Positions 7,906 to 8,245 of a DNA stretch of 8,245 nucleotides are shown piece after piece. The notes under the pieces are model-generated. The model saw only the letters and a list, made by a program, of their open reading frames with translations. It was not told where the DNA came from and did no database searches. Source of the DNA: Gammaproteobacteria bacterium (GTDB lineage: Bacteria > Pseudomonadota > Gammaproteobacteria > Ga0077536); the NCBI GenBank assembly GCA_030639105.1, contig DAOWDI010000062.1, forward strand, positions 1 to 8,245. Direction: 5' to 3'. Position numbers and translations under genes: made by a program. How positions within the stretch are numbered: position 1 is the first letter of the stretch; every line of letters begins with the position of its first letter.

Positions 7906-8046
7906 ATGGCAAAAAGCGCGGTCTATGTCGTTGACTCTTGCAATGTCCACCCTTCCAAGGACGGGTGTGCTTCCGGGCACAACGAGGTCTTCGCGATCCG
8001 CGGAGGGTGTGTCGTATTACATAATCTGCTAAGGAGATTGAATTGA
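7906..8046 (+). CDS. Possible 46-residue Cys/His-paired leader ORF ahead of the RiPP precursor, unproven
   Basis: An open frame runs from ATG 7906 for 46 codons to TGA 8044-8046. That stop shares its last base with the ATG of the HvfA-like gene (TGATG), a classical geometry for translational coupling. A GGAA at 7898-7901 precedes the start with a short 4-base spacing. The frame encodes three cysteines, each followed closely by a histidine (C12/H15, C21/H25, C35/H39), no hydrophobic signal segment, and a C-terminal LLRRLN. The downstream gene's AAGGAG lies inside its last codons. I recognise no family. It could be a metal-responsive leader peptide, like Cys/His-rich leaders upstream of some copper genes, or a chance frame in an untranslated leader. 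A 46-codon open frame arises by chance often enough that this remains a candidate only. Confidence 0.28.
   Translation: MAKSAVYVVDSCNVHPSKDGCASGHNEVFAIRGGCVVLHNLLRRLN
7966..7981 (+). other. Short hairpin in the lysS-to-precursor gap
   Basis: TGTGC and GCACA form a five-base-pair stem around TTCCGG, 90 bases after the lysS stop. An alternative, partly overlapping stem pairs CACCC (7948-7952) with GGGTG (7963-7967), so the two are mutually exclusive. Neither is followed by a T-run. They could be alternative leader structures or chance. Confidence 0.2.
8031..8036 (+). promoter_or_regulatory. Strong Shine-Dalgarno AAGGAG of the HvfA-like gene
   Basis: AAGGAG lies nine bases before ATG 8046, the best-formed ribosome site in the right part of the window. 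It supports 8046 as the start and suggests high translation, as expected for a peptide precursor. The TTG at 8043 is out of frame with this start (TTGATG) only in appearance: it is the in-frame codon just before ATG, but it is less well favoured than ATG. Confidence 0.75.
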
Positions 8047-8245
8047 TGACTAAGAAACAACAGTTAAAATCAATAACGGCGGCTTTGGGCGCGATCTTTG
8101 CGATAACACTCGCTGCATCGCCGATTGCTAATGCCACCGAGAATCCATTTTCGGTAACGGCGTACGATGCGGGTTATATGGTCGCCGAGCATCAAGAAGG
8201 CAAATGCGGCGGTGATAAGTCCACAGCGGAAGGTAAGTGTGGCGA
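8046..8245 (+). CDS. HvfA/bufferin-like secreted RiPP metallophore precursor, 3' end cut off by the window
   Basis: Sixty-six codons are visible before the edge. Residues 1-30 form a Sec-type signal peptide: a basic start (MTKKQQLK), a hydrophobic core (about 9-24) and an ANA cleavage site predicted after residue 30. The mature part opens TENPFSVTAYDAGYMVAE, the conserved leader-like segment of HvfA-type precursors (NPF followed by GYMVAE). Then come EGKCGG (51-56) and EGKCG (62-66), with cysteines at 54 and 65; further repeats are expected beyond the edge. In this family, known from Haemophilus HvfA and relatives, an MNIO enzyme (DUF692, HvfB) with a partner (HvfC) oxidises the cysteines of EGKCG motifs to give copper-binding heterocycles, and the peptide acts in the periplasm or outside the cell in copper protection. 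No modifying enzyme is in the window, so that role is inferred from the precursor alone. It starts 170 bases after lysS, with an overlapping possible leader ORF. Confidence 0.88.
   Translation, partial: MTKKQQLKSITAALGAIFAITLAASPIANATENPFSVTAYDAGYMVAEHQEGKCGGDKSTAEGKCG

Noticed and set aside
7931..7936. TTGACT as a -35 element for the RiPP precursor
   Set aside because: Seventeen bases downstream the sequence is TCCAAG, with no -10 likeness.
8020..8025. CATAAT as a -10 element for the RiPP precursor
   Set aside because: Transcription would begin in the Shine-Dalgarno itself and there is no -35 hexamer (ATCCGCGG region) at the right distance.

Overview
The window looks like a stretch of a gammaproteobacterial chromosome, about 55-58% GC by eye. 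LysRS, RF2 and RecJ all resemble their E. coli counterparts closely in motif and length. The order RpfE-type gene, recJ, prfB, lysS recalls the housekeeping part of the Xanthomonas/Xylella rpf region. I cannot assign a genus; a deep-branching, possibly uncultivated gammaproteobacterium is an inference. All supported genes lie on the + strand and are tightly packed. No tRNA, rRNA, CRISPR array or insertion sequence was seen, and no gap between genes exceeds 175 bases.

Layout: (1) 1-2297 carries the end of hom (homoserine dehydrogenase, 5' truncated by the window) and thrC (threonine synthase), joined by an ATGA overlap. Together they turn aspartate semialdehyde towards threonine, with homoserine kinase encoded elsewhere. 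ThrC carries an apparent extra segment of about 21 residues with three cysteines. (2) 2359-5108 carries an RpfE-type protein of unknown function and recJ (5'-3' single-strand exonuclease), again joined by an ATGA overlap. (3) 5193-7875 carries prfB (release factor 2, made through the classic +1 programmed frameshift at an in-frame TGA) and lysS (lysyl-tRNA synthetase), both translation genes. (4) 7876-8245 opens a different system. A strong Shine-Dalgarno leads into a small secreted Cys-rich precursor with the hallmarks of the HvfA/bufferin type of RiPP: a Sec-type signal peptide, an NPF...GYMVAE segment, then the first two EGKCG motifs. The gene runs off the right edge.

The most interesting part is this right edge. 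The HvfA-like precursor implies that an MNIO (DUF692, HvfB-like) enzyme and its HvfC-like partner lie just outside the window, making a peptide expected to bind copper. Directly upstream, and joined by a TGATG stop/start overlap, is an open 46-codon reading frame whose only three cysteines each precede a histidine by 3-4 positions. It might be a coupled leader peptide, or it might be chance.

Smaller observations are a possible 27-codon ORF between recJ and prfB, marked over-representation of GATC, and a few weak hairpins.
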